NCBI RefSeq assembly: GCF_001949145.1
Contig: NW_019091887.1
Location: 1 to 21,430 of the forward strand
DNA: 21,430 bases
Source of the DNA: Acanthaster planci
Taxonomy: Eukaryota > Echinodermata > Asteroidea > Valvatida > Acanthasteridae
Reading direction: 5' to 3'
Position 1 is the stretch's first letter. The number at the start of each line of letters is the position of its first letter. Below, piece by piece: positions 12,101-18,100 of this stretch. The notes under the pieces are model-generated. The model worked only from the letters and a program-made list of their open reading frames with translations, searched no databases and had not been told where the DNA came from. The translations under genes were made by a program, and so were the position numbers.

Positions 12101-15100
12101 ATTTATTTTTATGACAAAAGACAATATTTATGTATTGAGCCAGTACAGCAACATGTCTTTGAAAAGGACTTGAGTTTTTTTGTCCAGGTTCATTTGATTG
12201 GCTTTTGACTTGACCAGGACTTTACATATTGTGACGAATGAAGCAAACTACGGGGCAGAGAGAGACACGCTTCCCCATCGCCTTTGTGTTGGTCATTGCT
12301 ATACTGGTATCTCGGGAAATCCTTTCAGACATGGGGGGTGTTGGTGTGACAATAAGCTGAAGTGTGTATAGGGATTGGACTTGTTGGGGGTACACCTCTG
12401 TCCCATTTTGTGCCTGGTATATATTGTGATTGCGTTTTAGAGAGTTGCAAGGATTTGCCATGGGCTCGAATAGAACTCCAGATATGAACCTTTTAGCGAT
12501 GAGTGACACACAAGGCTTATGAAATATTAGTATCCCAAACGAGTTGAAAAAAATACGAGAGGTTCTGTGTCTGTTTGCAACAGAACATTGAGCTTTTTTG
12601 CTTATCATTGAAAAGGCCATCGTTGTGATTGCATATCTGCAAAGTTTCATTCCGCTGGGACATAGGCTTTTGGAGATATAAGGCCTTGATGGATACACCT
12701 TTAATGTCACATGACTTGTCTACTGACGACGTCGTCATCCCATGAGGTCAATCACAGATCCCCTCCTAGATATCTGCTAACTTTCAACACACAGTTCCAT
12801 GTACTCCAGGAGATATGGGGCCTTAAATAGTGCACCTTTAATGTCACGTGACTTGTCTCCTGATGACGTCATCAGGCAAAGTCAATATACCTCTAAAGCG
12901 CTCCCTTTTCAAGTTATCTGCAAGATTTGAAGCCAATCAGACATAAACTTCAGAGGATATAGGGCCTTGAAGTGTGCGCCTTTAATGTCAGGTGACTTGT
13001 CTCCTGCTAACGTCATCATCACATAAGGTCCATGTGTCTCTAAAGTACTCCCTTTTCAAAATATCTGTAAGATTTAAACCCGATCAGACATGTACTGCAG
13101 GAGATATGGGGCCTTAAAGAGTGCACGTTTAATATCACGTGATTCGTCTACTGATGGCATAGCCATCACGTGAGGTCAGTTTCCGTTTCTAAACCTTCCC
13201 CTTCCTAACTCTCTGCAGGGTTTCAACCCAATGGCACATGTACAATACAATAAATAATACAAAACCTTATACCTACCGCGGAAAAGGCACAGATTAGATT
13301 TTTAAACATCTGTCCCTTGCTTTGGCTTTGCATACCATGCGATCTGCTCTCGGCAGCACGTGGTCGGCATTTTGCCAAGTCCCAAATGTAGTTTATACCC
13401 TACGCGCTCTGCGCCGTCTATGTTGCAGGCAGGTATTGGGCGCTCACAGACACACTACTTGCCCTTACACAGCAATACTTGTGGGGCATTTCCTTTGTTC
13501 TCGCGCTACCATTTACACATGGGGCCTTGTGAGGTACCGGAACAATGGGAAGTACCCCACAAGGCCGGTTTTTACCAAAATTGGTACCCCACAGTAATTT
13601 CACGAAACTGATATTTGGAAATAACTCAAAAAGGGGAAATTTGTGACGGGTAAAAATCCGACGAAAACTAAAGTGTTTTATATAAGGGACATACGGTCGA
13701 AATTTTAACCCAGGAAAGTAAATTTGGTTTAAATTGGAGTGATTTGAAATTATCGGCGTGTTGTGTGGAAGTTTTGTACATCTGCACAGAACTGTGCGAA
13801 ATGGGATTTCCGAGTTGGCAATTTATATTTTAAGGGGTTTTGTCGGCGGTGCTTCACGTGTGTGAAAAAGTACACCAGTTATGCACTTCATGCAGCTGAC
13901 TCCAATGTTTTACCTTTTATCTCGTGCACAATTCACTTATATCTGGTACGGTTGATTTTGTTACGGATTTTGAAGAATAAAAGAAGTTTTTATTGTAACT
14001 TCAGGTCTGATGACGTCATCAGCCCCAATCTTCACACACGTGTTAACAGGGTAAAAATGATCATCTACACCCATTTCAGGCAATTCGGACAAACGTCACT
14101 ACAAACATTTATTACAAAATTATTTCAGGAATTTTTAACCCGTTGCTAGAGGGCGCTTGATAATTAGGTGATGTCTCCAGTAGATGATTTGAAGGATACA
14201 ATACCCTGACAGACTAACTACCTATTACCATTTTTAAACAAAAGACCTCTTCCTGTTTCTACCGGAAGGAAGGGTCACGTGATTTGACCCACACGAGATA
14301 AATTCAAGACCATATTTTTATCCTTCCATTTGCTGCAAACAGAATGCTGCGGGAGGCCACAGTTGATTTTATATGGATTTTTATAAATTTACCGGATTTT
14401 TTGAATATTCAATATTTAATTAAAAATAAAACACTTGATGACGTCATCATGGCATAAATAAATCAGTATTATATTCGTTTTATAGTCAGTGCATGCTGTA
14501 ATTCTGACGACGACCAAAGATTATTAAGGTAACGAAATAGTGCCTCGAAAACGTGTAAAAATTGAATGTGCTGAAATGAATATTTAAAAACCAATAACAA
14601 ATCACTTCATGACGTCATCATAACGTCATGCTTTGGCATACATCTATGCAATAATGGCTATGCCTATGCGAACCTTGAATGCAGTGCAACAAAGATTGAT
14701 GCCAAAAGTCCTGCACAGAAAAAAACGCGTGCGAAGTCTGCGGGCTTTGGGCCCAAAATCTGAACCCCCTTCCCATCCTGAAATCCTGAAAATTGAGAAA
14801 AAGCCACAAATAATTTGCACGTGGGCAAAGCAGGGACTGGCGGGCAGTAACTTGCCCCCTGCGCTGGAGACACAAACAGTAAAGACAGATGGACAGACAG
14901 GCAAACCTGCTTACAATTCTGTGCTTATAATAGTCGGTCACCCGCAATTTGTGTTGACAAATTTCTTTTTTTAGGGGCAATACCGATTCATCTTCGATGC
15001 TTTGCTTGAGGCTTCCAGGGCTGGAGAGGCTGGAGAGGCTGAATATGTGAACATAAAGAAACGTACTAAGAAAAAGGGGAAACCGTTGGATGTGAAACTG

Positions 15101-15112
15101 GTCGGGAAGTAA
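2..15112 (+). CDS. Receptor-type tyrosine phosphatase with Tie-like ectodomain (5' partial, 18 exons)
   Basis: Spliced gene model read by eye: exons 2-131, 332-595, 1826-1960, 4055-4210, 4545-4640, 4830-4871, 5185-5448, 5695-5809, 7791-7870, 8123-8691, 9471-9558, 9820-9896, 10140-10176, 10370-10467, 10925-11044, 11414-11565, 11860-11995 and 14975-15112. Every intron starts GT and ends AG, every phase matches, and the exons sum to 2697 nt ending in TAA (898 residues, numbered here from the first full codon). Domain order: Ig-like (end only), Ig-like, Tie-type EGF block, FN3, transmembrane helix, juxtamembrane region rich in YEVP, one PTP domain, basic tail. The protein should sit in the plasma membrane and remove phosphate from tyrosines inside the cell in response to an unknown ligand. 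Signal peptide, start codon and promoter lie upstream of the window. I cannot name an ortholog: the ectodomain resembles Tie receptors, but the cytoplasmic enzyme is a phosphatase, so no symbol is given. Confidence 0.88.
332..595 (+). CDS. Exon: second Ig-like domain
   Basis: Complete phase 1-1 exon of 88 codons between the acceptor CTCCAAATGTCAG and the donor AGAG|GTATGT (residues about 44-131). The features of an I/V-set-like Ig fold are visible: YRWRHNG for the C-strand tryptophan, [20 protein letters not shown] for strands E-F with the E-G-x-Y-x-C signature, and RLIVRG as the G strand. The B-strand cysteine expected near SVMLQMRD is replaced by Met or Gln, so the canonical intradomain disulfide seems to be missing. 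One Asn-x-Thr glycosylation sequon (NVT) lies before the F strand. Tie receptors also have Ig domains just before their EGF block. Confidence 0.82.
596..1825 (+). other. Intron 2, no internal gene seen
   Basis: AT-rich intron of 1230 bp. It contains a run of eight C near 1187-1194 and an isolated CTTCGTGAAAACC near 1142 that matches the repeat family of intron 8. No exon-like reading frame flanked by splice signals was found. The 61-residue open frame at 1484-1669 lacks domain features and is probably chance. Confidence 0.7.
1826..1960 (+). CDS. Exon: Tie-type EGF module 1
   Basis: Phase 1-1 exon of 45 codons (residues about 132-176), acceptor ATTATTAG and donor GCGAG|GTCAGT. Eight cysteines are present, as in laminin-type EGF repeats. 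The pattern C-x3-GFWDP-x2-[28 protein letters not shown] follows the first EGF module of Tie1/Tie2 closely, including the C-N-G-G-V-C and CICPPGF-like segments that I recall for Tie2. It likely packs with the following EGF modules into a compact ligand-binding head, as known for Tie2. Confidence 0.88.
1961..2149 (+). other. Intron 3, left part
   Basis: AT-rich intron sequence between the donor after EGF module 1 and the first mobile-element fragment. Nothing else recognised. Confidence 0.6.
2150..2615 (-). mobile_element. Penelope-like element fragment, left arm (3' end only)
   Basis: Read on the minus strand, this stretch encodes the region after the GIY-YIG core of a Penelope-like element. 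The reading [16 protein letters not shown] aligns with REAMEITKHDTVPRDI of the copy at 20350-21400, followed by [17 protein letters not shown]. Then come the family 3' tail, with CCTGAAGACG and a short hairpin GAACAG/CTGTTC at about 2245-2300, and a segment containing ACCACACACTCATTTC. The 5' part (RT and the GIY-YIG core) is missing, as expected of 5'-truncated retrotransposition. A 38-bp stretch at 2497-2534 is a perfect inverted copy of 2671-2708 in the right arm. Confidence 0.78.
2655..3095 (+). mobile_element. Penelope-like element fragment, right arm (3' end only)
   Basis: Plus-strand fragment of the same family as the left arm, with the reading [17 protein letters not shown] followed by [10 protein letters not shown]. 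It continues into the family tail: CCTGAAGACGAG at about 2940, then CAGTTCTTCTCAGAACC at about 3007, and a CTACATAGTGCAACCGCAAG segment. Its 5' end is truncated near 2655. It points away from the left arm, so the two fragments form a divergent head-to-head pair around a spacer of about 40-50 bp. There is no intact open frame; it is a pseudogenised retroelement remnant within the receptor intron. Confidence 0.78.
3096..4054 (+). other. Intron 3, right part, no gene seen
   Basis: Intron sequence from the end of the right Penelope-like fragment to the acceptor TATGGATATCGCAG. Overlapping short open frames near 3349-3574 and 3786-4122 show no recognisable domain or splice context. Confidence 0.6.
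4055..4210 (+). CDS. Exon: Tie-type EGF module 2
   Basis: Phase 1-1 exon of 52 codons (residues about 177-228), donor GGAAG|GTATCT. It contains [17 protein letters not shown], which matches the diagnostic Tie segment [11 protein letters not shown] that I recall from vertebrate Tie2. This is the strongest single link to the Tie family in the window. Against the Tie pattern C-x8-C-x3-C at the module start, this exon reads [14 protein letters not shown]: the first two cysteines are replaced while the spacing around FG and the following Cys is kept. Six cysteines remain, so the disulfide arrangement must differ from Tie. Confidence 0.87.
4211..4544 (+). other. Intron 4
   Basis: 334-bp AT-rich intron ending in the acceptor TCAATTGTTAG. 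No additional feature recognised. Confidence 0.7.
4545..4640 (+). CDS. Exon: EGF module 3
   Basis: Phase 1-1 exon of 32 codons (residues about 229-260), donor CAATG|GTTAGT. The reading [16 protein letters not shown] then [11 protein letters not shown] follows the laminin/MEGF-type EGF pattern (C-x2-G-x-F/Y-G-x-x-C-x3-C-x-C). It corresponds in order to the third EGF module of Tie receptors. Confidence 0.83.
4830..4871 (+). CDS. Exon: small 14-codon EGF continuation
   Basis: Very short phase 1-1 exon (residues about 261-274), acceptor TGTTCTGTCAG and donor TTCAA|GTAAGT. It reads [13 protein letters not shown], the F-G-x-x-C-x-C portion of a laminin-type EGF. Either it closes module 3 or it is a truncated fourth module. 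Both splice sites are strong and the phases fit, but a 42-bp exon could be skipped without breaking the frame. Confidence 0.72.
4872..5184 (+). other. Intron 6
   Basis: 313-bp intron. An imperfect inverted pair (CAGAGCCTTTGCAGCTTTGA near 5055 and AAAGTTGCAAAGGCTC near 5091) could fold into a hairpin. The chosen acceptor CTTTTGCACTCTCAG at 5183-5184 keeps phase 1; a possible AG at 5164-5165 does not. Confidence 0.6.
5185..5448 (+). CDS. Exon: fibronectin type III domain
   Basis: Phase 1-1 exon of 88 codons (residues about 275-362), donor AACCA|GTAAGA. The FN3 landmarks are visible: [18 protein letters not shown] (strand B with its tryptophan), [10 protein letters not shown] (strand C tyrosine), and [20 protein letters not shown] near the E-F turn with its leucine. 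Length fits one FN3 module. Tie receptors have three FN3 repeats and a third Ig here; this gene has only one FN3 in the window, directly before the membrane. Confidence 0.82.
5695..5809 (+). CDS. Exon: transmembrane helix
   Basis: Exon with phase 1 start and phase 2 end (residues about 363-400), donor AAAAG|GTAGGT. After CTVVPASS comes a glycine/alanine-led hydrophobic helix [19 protein letters not shown] ending in VLY, then KR continuing to KRR in the next exon as the stop-transfer signal. This fixes the topology as type I. Two in-frame acceptors are possible, AG at 5693-5694 (used here) and AG at 5702-5703, differing by three codons just outside the membrane. Confidence 0.85.
6143..6174 (-). 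repeat. Left arm of perfect 32-bp inverted repeat
   Basis: The 32 bases here are the exact reverse complement of 6760-6791. The core contains CAGTTTTCACGAAGAGACAA, the minus-strand form of the repeat family found further right in the intron. Confidence 0.85.
6378..6791 (+). repeat. Irregular array of TCTTCGTGAAAACT motifs
   Basis: Same-orientation copies of a roughly 20-25-bp motif (AAATTGTCTCTTCGTGAAAA and variants) occur at about 6378 (degenerate), 6413, 6513, 6594 and 6760. Spacing is irregular, roughly 35 to 165 bp. The last copy is the right arm of the perfect 32-bp inverted repeat with 6143-6174. Related singletons lie near 1142 and 7332. It may be part of a MITE or a foldback element. 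Confidence 0.7.
7791..7870 (+). CDS. Exon: cytoplasmic stop-transfer and start of juxtamembrane region
   Basis: 80-bp exon (phase 2 start, phase 1 end; residues about 400-427), acceptor ATTTTTTTTATAG and donor ACCAG|GTAGGC. The reading [20 protein letters not shown] supplies the basic cluster after the membrane helix and a short hydrophilic linker. Confidence 0.82.
8123..8691 (+). CDS. Exon: YEVP-repeat juxtamembrane region and start of PTP domain
   Basis: Large exon, phase 1 start (acceptor CAATCTTCTTTTTAG) and phase 0 end (TTTAAA|GTAGGT), residues about 428-617. The first 120 residues carry three degenerate repeats, each pairing YEVP with a downstream Y-(M/A)-S motif: Tyr431/443 (YEVP, YMSLDD), Tyr476/488 (YEVP, YASTND) and Tyr529/537 (YEVP, YASIDD). 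The rest is proline- and serine-rich with a PKPP patch, so probably disordered. The C-terminal 40 residues ([20 protein letters not shown] then GFPADFK) form the N-terminal helix region typical of receptor PTP domains. pY-x-x-P is the docking consensus of Crk/Nck-type SH2 domains; use as docking sites is inference. The open frame extends upstream to 7993, but the acceptor and phase exclude that part. Confidence 0.88.
8692..9470 (+). other. Intron 10 with a G14 run
   Basis: 779-bp intron. It has a homopolymer of 14 G at 9295-9308. Open frames at 8887-9273 on either strand lack splice context or domain motifs. Confidence 0.65.
9471..9558 (+). CDS. Exon: PTP domain, pTyr-recognition loop
   Basis: 88-bp exon (phase 0 start, phase 1 end; residues 618-646), acceptor TTTCTTACTCCAG and donor TTGCCT|GTAAGT. 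It ends in [11 protein letters not shown] and joins YDHSRVVL in the next exon. PTP motif 1 is normally K-N-R-Y; here the tyrosine position (residue 641, codon 9540-9542) is Asp. Fit of the exon to both neighbours is good, so I regard the substitution as real in this assembly. Confidence 0.82.
9820..9896 (+). CDS. Exon: PTP motifs 2-3 ([16 protein letters not shown])
   Basis: 77-bp exon (phase 1 start, phase 0 end; residues about 647-672), acceptor TTTTCGTTTATAG and donor ATCGAT|GTGAGT. It reads [13 protein letters not shown] then [10 protein letters not shown], the conserved PTP motifs D-x-S-R-V-x-L and D-Y-I/V-N-A-N/S. Confidence 0.9.
10140..10176 (+). CDS. Exon: PTP motif 4 (KYLASQ)
   Basis: Short 37-bp exon (phase 0 start, phase 1 end; residues 673-684 plus the first base of codon 685), acceptor TTTTTATTTCAG and donor TCAAG|GTAATT. 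It reads [12 protein letters not shown], matching Y-I-A-x-Q-G-P of PTPs. The next residue, split across the intron, is Glu instead of the usual Gly. Confidence 0.83.
10370..10467 (+). CDS. Exon: PTP motifs 5-6 ([14 protein letters not shown])
   Basis: 98-bp exon (phase 1 start, phase 0 end; residues about 685-717), acceptor ATGTTTTCTTAAAG and donor AACAAG|GTACGT. It reads [20 protein letters not shown], the D-F-W-R-M-V-W core of the PTP fold. A second AG just downstream (CCTACAG) would also keep frame but would shorten the conserved spacing before GDFW. Either choice gives Glu after Gln. Confidence 0.87.
10468..10924 (+). other. Intron 14
   Basis: 457-bp intron. Two overlapping open frames at 10648-10905 lie inside it without domain content. 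Confidence 0.65.
10925..11044 (+). CDS. Exon: PTP core (YWPD ... [13 protein letters not shown])
   Basis: 120-bp phase 0-0 exon (residues 718-757), acceptor CAATGTATTCAG and donor AATAAG|GTAATA. It reads [12 protein letters not shown], then [20 protein letters not shown], fitting the K-C-x-x-Y-W-P segment and the central beta sheet. The usual KC before xxYWP is LD here. The acceptor has a weak polypyrimidine tract, but the phase and length are right. Confidence 0.83.
11045..11413 (+). other. Intron 15
   Basis: 369-bp AT-rich intron ending TTGTTCTTTTACCCAG. No other feature recognised. A later CAG at 11421-11423 would break the frame with a stop, so the upstream acceptor was chosen. Confidence 0.65.
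11414..11565 (+). CDS. Exon: WPD loop and catalytic Cys
   Basis: 152-bp exon (phase 0 start, phase 2 end; residues 758-807 plus part of 808), donor TGCAG|GTATGG. It reads [14 protein letters not shown] with the general-acid Asp777 of the WPD loop, then [15 protein letters not shown], and GHIVVHC with the nucleophilic Cys807. WPD is followed by TEPP rather than the common HGVP. Confidence 0.9.
11860..11995 (+). CDS. Exon: P-loop arginine and Q-loop start
   Basis: 136-bp exon (phase 2 start, phase 0 end; residues 808-853), acceptor TTATCTTCCACATAG and donor ACTCTG|GTAAGA. Together with the previous exon it completes [10 protein letters not shown], the C-x5-R signature (Cys807 to Arg813), with Asn where most PTPs have Ala. 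It ends [15 protein letters not shown], the V-Q-T of the Q-loop. Confidence 0.9.
12630..13243 (+). repeat. Tandem array, about 4 units of 137-147 bp
   Basis: The GGCCTT landmark recurs at 12682, 12819, 12963 and 13110 (spacings 137, 144, 147). Each unit reads roughly: GGAGATATGGGGCCTT, AGTGCACCTTTAATGTCA, an E-box-like palindrome, CTTGTCTCCTG, a CRE-like palindrome, CTCTAAAGTACTCCCTTTTC, ATATCTGCAAGATTT and CAGACATGTACT. Units are diverged. A partial unit begins at about 12630 and the last fades at about 13243. Confidence 0.85.
13523..13566 (+). repeat. Strong hairpin in last intron
   Basis: GGCCTTGTGAGGTAC (13523-13537) is the reverse complement of GTACCCCACAAGGCC (13552-13566) except for one base, leaving a 14-base loop. 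It would form a stable stem-loop in RNA. Confidence 0.7.
14008..14021 (+). repeat. TGATGACGTCATCA palindrome
   Basis: A perfect 14-bp palindrome (16 bp with its flanking C and G) containing the CRE/ATF core TGACGTCA. It is identical to the palindrome of unit 2 of the nearby array and to 14436-14449. A shorter relative, ATGACGTCAT, lies at 14609-14618. Confidence 0.75.
14436..14449 (+). repeat. TGATGACGTCATCA palindrome, second dispersed copy
   Basis: Same perfect 14-bp palindrome as at 14008-14021, in an AT-rich context outside the tandem array. Confidence 0.75.
14975..15112 (+). CDS. Terminal exon: PTP C-terminus and YVNI basic tail
   Basis: 138-bp phase 0 exon (residues 854-898) ending in TAA. 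It reads [13 protein letters not shown], the end of PTP motif 10 and the last helix; Gln855 matches the catalytic Q-loop glutamine. A short tail follows: [20 protein letters not shown] then [11 protein letters not shown]. Tyr877 lies in YVNI, which fits the pY-x-N consensus of Grb2-type SH2 domains. There is no second PTP domain, so the protein is a single-domain receptor phosphatase. Confidence 0.9.
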   Translation, partial: GQYRFIFDALLEASRAGEAGEAEYVNIKKRTKKKGKPLDVKLVGK

Positions 15113-18100
15113 CCTAAAGATGTTGAACGTAATCCTAACCTTTCTTTCTGATGGCTCGGAATATTATGACCAATAGACTACGTTTTGTGGGTTTCAGCAT
15201 TCTAAGTCGACAATTCTGTGTTCTATGAATGTGATCAAATGTTCTAACCAAATCCTAATCTTTGGCTAATGTTTTATGCTGTAAATGGGAGCAAGTGATA
15301 AGCCTCAACCTTCAGTTTTGCAAAGTTTTTAAGCAGTGGTTTCGAGACTAAACGGATTATTTTTTTTTATGAACATGAACAGCCCCGTTTTGCTCATAAA
15401 ATTGCTCATTGATGAAATAATTAACAAATTTTACTCGTAAAACTGAAAATCCCTCGACATTAGCCATTTTGTACTCACCAATTTATATTGTTTGACATAA
15501 ATAGTTCCTAAATGCTCATTAATTGACCAATACTCCAGCAAGACAATGAAGGCCCAAGTCGGGCCGCACTTCATGGAAAAAGCTGTCCAGTCACAGCGTT
15601 TGATATTGAAAACTAAGGATGGTTTGCCCAAAGATAATGTATGCTGGAGTACATCCTTGTTGATTTGTACCTGAATATTTTGTAATTTTGCATTCTGTCA
15701 TATGTAATTGCTGTTTGAAGGGGCATATCGAAGGCTTTACACAGCGCAGGTACATTCCAAATAGATTTAACTCTCCATCTGCTTTGGGCGGAAACAAATG
15801 CCGGTAATTGCTTTTTCATACATTTTGCAGATATTAGTCGCTGTTCCGCGTCACCAACTTCAGGCATGAACTATCTTTGTAATTTTTGCTGAAAAGATAT
15901 ACTTTCCCTGAATGCAATGTAAGATATTTGCAGTTCCATGTCCCCAGCTTAAAAGATATGTACAGTTAAAGATATGTCTTAATTAAAGTAATTAATTAAT
16001 ATACCATCTTCACTTGCTACATTCCACTAGGAAATTCCGGCTGTTAACCCGTAAGTTGTCGGAGGTGATAAAAAAAATTGAAGCCTTGTGGTCTTTGATT
16101 GAATTGCTAAAATACTATAAATTAATTGCATGACAAATTAAAATTGTTTTGACTGTTTAGAATTTGTATTGTTTTTTATTCAGACATCATTACCACGACA
16201 TACCAAATACATTCCAACAACTTTTGATATTTGGACTTCCCCTTTATATGCCAAAAAGGATGCTTTTTCGATTTAAGATGTTGTCTTGATTATATCAGTT
16301 TTCCTAGTGGAATGAAAAGTTGAAAATATCATCGACCCGCGTTTGGATGTGCGCCTGTTTTCCATTCATGTGCTTAAAATCCGGGGGTGGGGGTCGGGGT
16401 ATATCTCCACTTTTCGAGAGTGGATGGGTTATGAAACCGTTCCCCACTTTTTGCCAGGAGCAATTTTATGAATTTTCCAGACTTCCAACGACTAAAATGC
16501 ATTCAGTATCCCTAAAAAGAGGCAAAAATAATTAATAATTAAAAATAATAAGCAGTACATTGCCCGTGGGGAATACATCATTACAGATGTACATCATTAT
16601 CATGAACATCGACCACATAGAGTCATATGGTGCCACAACCCGCGCTTTCAAATTTTCATGGGTAGACAAGACATCCTCCCACCTTTGCCCATCCTCCCAT
16701 TTTCAAGCACAAATTTTCACCACTGGTTGTTGGTTTACAAATGCTTAAACATGTATGAAACGATATTATTGTTGGATGGGTGGACATAATTGTAATATTT
16801 GTATTCCAACCAGAAACCATTTTTAATTGCATTGAACATTATAATTTAAGCACTTGTTTGGTTATTGATGCTTTTAGCATCAGGATGAATTCGAGGGGGA
16901 AACAGTTTTATAGTTTTGAACATAGATGACCTGCATTCCCGGGTTTTTTAGTGAAACTCAAAATTATTTGCGCCGGCAGCAGTCGCAAGATTTAAAAATA
17001 ACGTGTAATCGTCACAGATATTTGTTATTTTACGAACACTGTCCCTTTGTGTTTCATTTTTGTCTCTTTCGGCTATTTTGGCTGATTGCGTCAATATGTA
17101 ATTGTGTCGATATCGATCTGCAATTGGATTTTTCTGGGCATTTGTTTCGCAGAATGTGGTTAAGCTTTTCCCAGTTTCAAAATCTAATCATAATATGTAT
17201 TTCTGCTGTTAAACGGCCATCCTTAATATGCACAATTAGCCTTATTCACAAATAGGCCATATTGATTTGAAAGTGGGGTTACTGTTTTGTTTGGGAGAGA
17301 ATAGAAATGAGAGCAATGGAATGAAAGTTCATTAAAATGTTTTCATTCTGGCTTATATAACTACGTGCACATGCTCTAAGCCACGTAACAAAAAACAAAC
17401 GAATGAGGCATGGAACCCAAGAGACTGGCACCACCCAATGTAATATGGATGTGCTATCATAGGATGAACATAGAATGGTATTATGCTTTACCGGTATTGT
17501 AAATAAATAGTGTGTATTTACTCAGTCCAGTCCAAGAACTATCAAAATGGATACTGTAATCAGGAATCTGTACATAGATGCAATAATTATATTGAATGAC
17601 TTAAAGAGAGATACAAGAATTGGCTACATGAACATTGACAAATTTGCATTATCTGCCTCATGTTTTATGGCCCACAAGGGTACGGGAGGGTGTGTACTTT
17701 TTTTCTGACAAAATAGATGGTTAAATGGATATATTAGTACATAAAAACTTATTATGAAAACATGCTTTTTCACACAAACAAGTTTCAGTGTTTATCAAAG
17801 GTGTCCCATGTACAAAGGGATTAACTACAAGTGAGCTGATTAATTACAAGACTTTGTATTTTACATTAATGCAGTGCTAGTTTTTGTTACGCAAATTTCA
17901 TTTTCAGAACAAAACCGTATTGTTTCAGTGTACTGATTAACCAAGAATGGAAGTTTAATATCTGTCCGTGTTTTTAATGTTTGTGATCATGATGTAATAA
18001 GAATGCAAATAACTTTTAAGAGTAAGTTTTGCCACCTTACTAACGTTTTAGAACTTTAAGTTACATTAGCTTCTAGCATTTATCCAGGGGGTGCGATCAC

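Larger units (their letters stand above)
11996..14974 (+). other. Last intron (2979 bp), repeat-rich
   Basis: The longest intron, separating the Q-loop halves. It contains the tandem array at 12630-13243, a hairpin at 13523-13566 and three further TGACGTCA palindromes (14008, 14436, 14609), listed separately. Overlapping open frames on both strands at 12222-12738, 13322-13611, 13763-14149 and 14618-14980 show no domain signature. The acceptor is ATTTCTTTTTTTAG. Confidence 0.75.

Noticed and set aside
12222-12710. Minus-strand open frame of 162 codons
   Set aside because: It overlaps the beginning of the tandem array and has no recognisable domain; probably chance.
14618-14980. Overlapping open frames on both strands before the terminal exon
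   Set aside because: No domain signature. The plus-strand frame runs into the polypyrimidine tract of the real acceptor at 14974.
16926-17255. 109-codon open frame in the 3' flank
   Set aside because: The composition is Cys/Phe/Leu-rich as in translated AT-rich DNA, with no motif and no splice or promoter evidence.
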